Of a stretch of 29,410 bases of DNA, positions 28,918-29,410 are shown one piece after another. The stretch comes from Haplomitrium mnioides (taxonomy: Eukaryota > Marchantiophyta > Haplomitriopsida > Calobryales): NCBI GenBank assembly GCA_049999725.1, contig JBNGIS010020593.1, positions 1 through 29,410 of the forward strand, given 5' to 3'. Positions within the stretch are counted from its first letter, which is position 1; the number at the start of each line of letters is the position of its first letter. A model generated the notes under the pieces. The model saw nothing but the letters and a program-made list of their open reading frames with translations, had not been told where the DNA came from and did no database searches. Both the position numbers and the translations under genes were made by a program.

Positions 28918-29410
28918 TGTTCTATATCTGATCTATATATTTTCTTTTATAAAATTTTTCAATAAATTTTTAAAATATTTTTTTTTCATAAAAAAACAAA
29001 CAAAACAAAGTTTTTCCTTTTGATTCCTCATATAATACTTATATACATTTTATTTTTCTTTTTTCCACTTCTCATACCTCCTAAATCATTAAATTACAAT
29101 ATTTTATAATTTTAAGTTATATTATATTGAGGAAAGAGGATCTATTGAACAGCAGGGAGAAATTCAGAAATTTTGAAGCATTCAAGAAAAATTGGAGTCA
29201 TCTGAAGGAAGAATCGAGGTCGCCCAGGGGAGGCGATCCTTTCCCAAGAAGAATCAGAAGTTTTCATCAAGAATTGGCTCAACTCTCATCCAAATTGCAC
29301 ATTTCAAGTTTTCAGACATTCTTCATCAACTATGAGAAATTTTGGATCAAATTCATCAAGAAGAGAAGCACAATTCAATCGTGATCACATAGCAATTCAA
29401 ATCGAAGGAT
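28918..29410. other. AT-rich then purine-rich non-coding DNA
   Basis: 28930-29125 is A/T-rich with long A and T runs. 29126-29410 is purine-rich, with GAAGAATC motifs and GGGGAGGCGATCC that recall the Copia leader near 5165. It would fit the leader of the element whose LTR end is suggested at 28905. An 85-codon open stretch (29127-29384) resembles no family I know. Confidence 0.35.

Overview
This window reads as heterochromatic DNA of a large land-plant genome. It is AT-rich and crowded with decayed LTR retrotransposons nested inside one another. The Copia element carries a primer-binding site of the plant initiator-Met type. No intact gene, tRNA, rRNA or CRISPR array is visible, and all recognisable coding sequence is on the plus strand and broken. 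The density and age of the nesting would suit a gymnosperm, fern or similar genome, but that placement is inference.

Layout, outermost layer first. (1) A decayed single-copy-like reading frame forms both edges: bases 1-870 with an in-frame decapeptide repeat, and 27572-28546 with Cys motifs. (2) It is split by a Ty3/gypsy retrotransposon at 871-27571. Its ends are permuted: a 3' half-LTR on the left, then the internal region, then a full LTR, then the missing 5' half-LTR on the right, all bounded by CATG. This is the layout expected if a two-LTR circle integrated. (3) The gypsy internal region holds a long non-coding leader (1122-20586, itself stuffed with insertions), gag with an intact zinc knuckle, protease, a C5-cytosine DNA methyltransferase, reverse transcriptase and RNase H, integrase, and a PHD finger at the integrase C-terminus.

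(4) The gypsy leader carries three copies of one long-LTR family (LTR-X, about 3.1-3.5 kb): a diverged copy near 1318-4250, an inverted composite at 8692-12075, and a solo LTR at 14007-17521 with ATTTG duplications. (5) A Copia element (4557-13795) with two 197-bp LTRs and CCTTG duplications lies between the first and third LTR-X copies. Its RT domain is cut by the second copy. That copy is an LTR followed by a primer-site remnant and an inverted copy of the LTR's own first 229 bp, with AGGAT duplications.

(6) At the right edge is a possible LTR end and primer site of another Copia-like element. Divergence of paired repeats gives a consistent order: gypsy LTRs about 10%, Copia LTRs 5.6%, inverted arms of the composite about 1.3%.

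The most notable content is the gypsy element: a methylation writer (cytosine methyltransferase) and a histone-reader-type module (PHD) encoded beside the usual replication enzymes. All copies here are dead. Most in-frame stops are TAG, consistent with deamination at methylated CAG sites.
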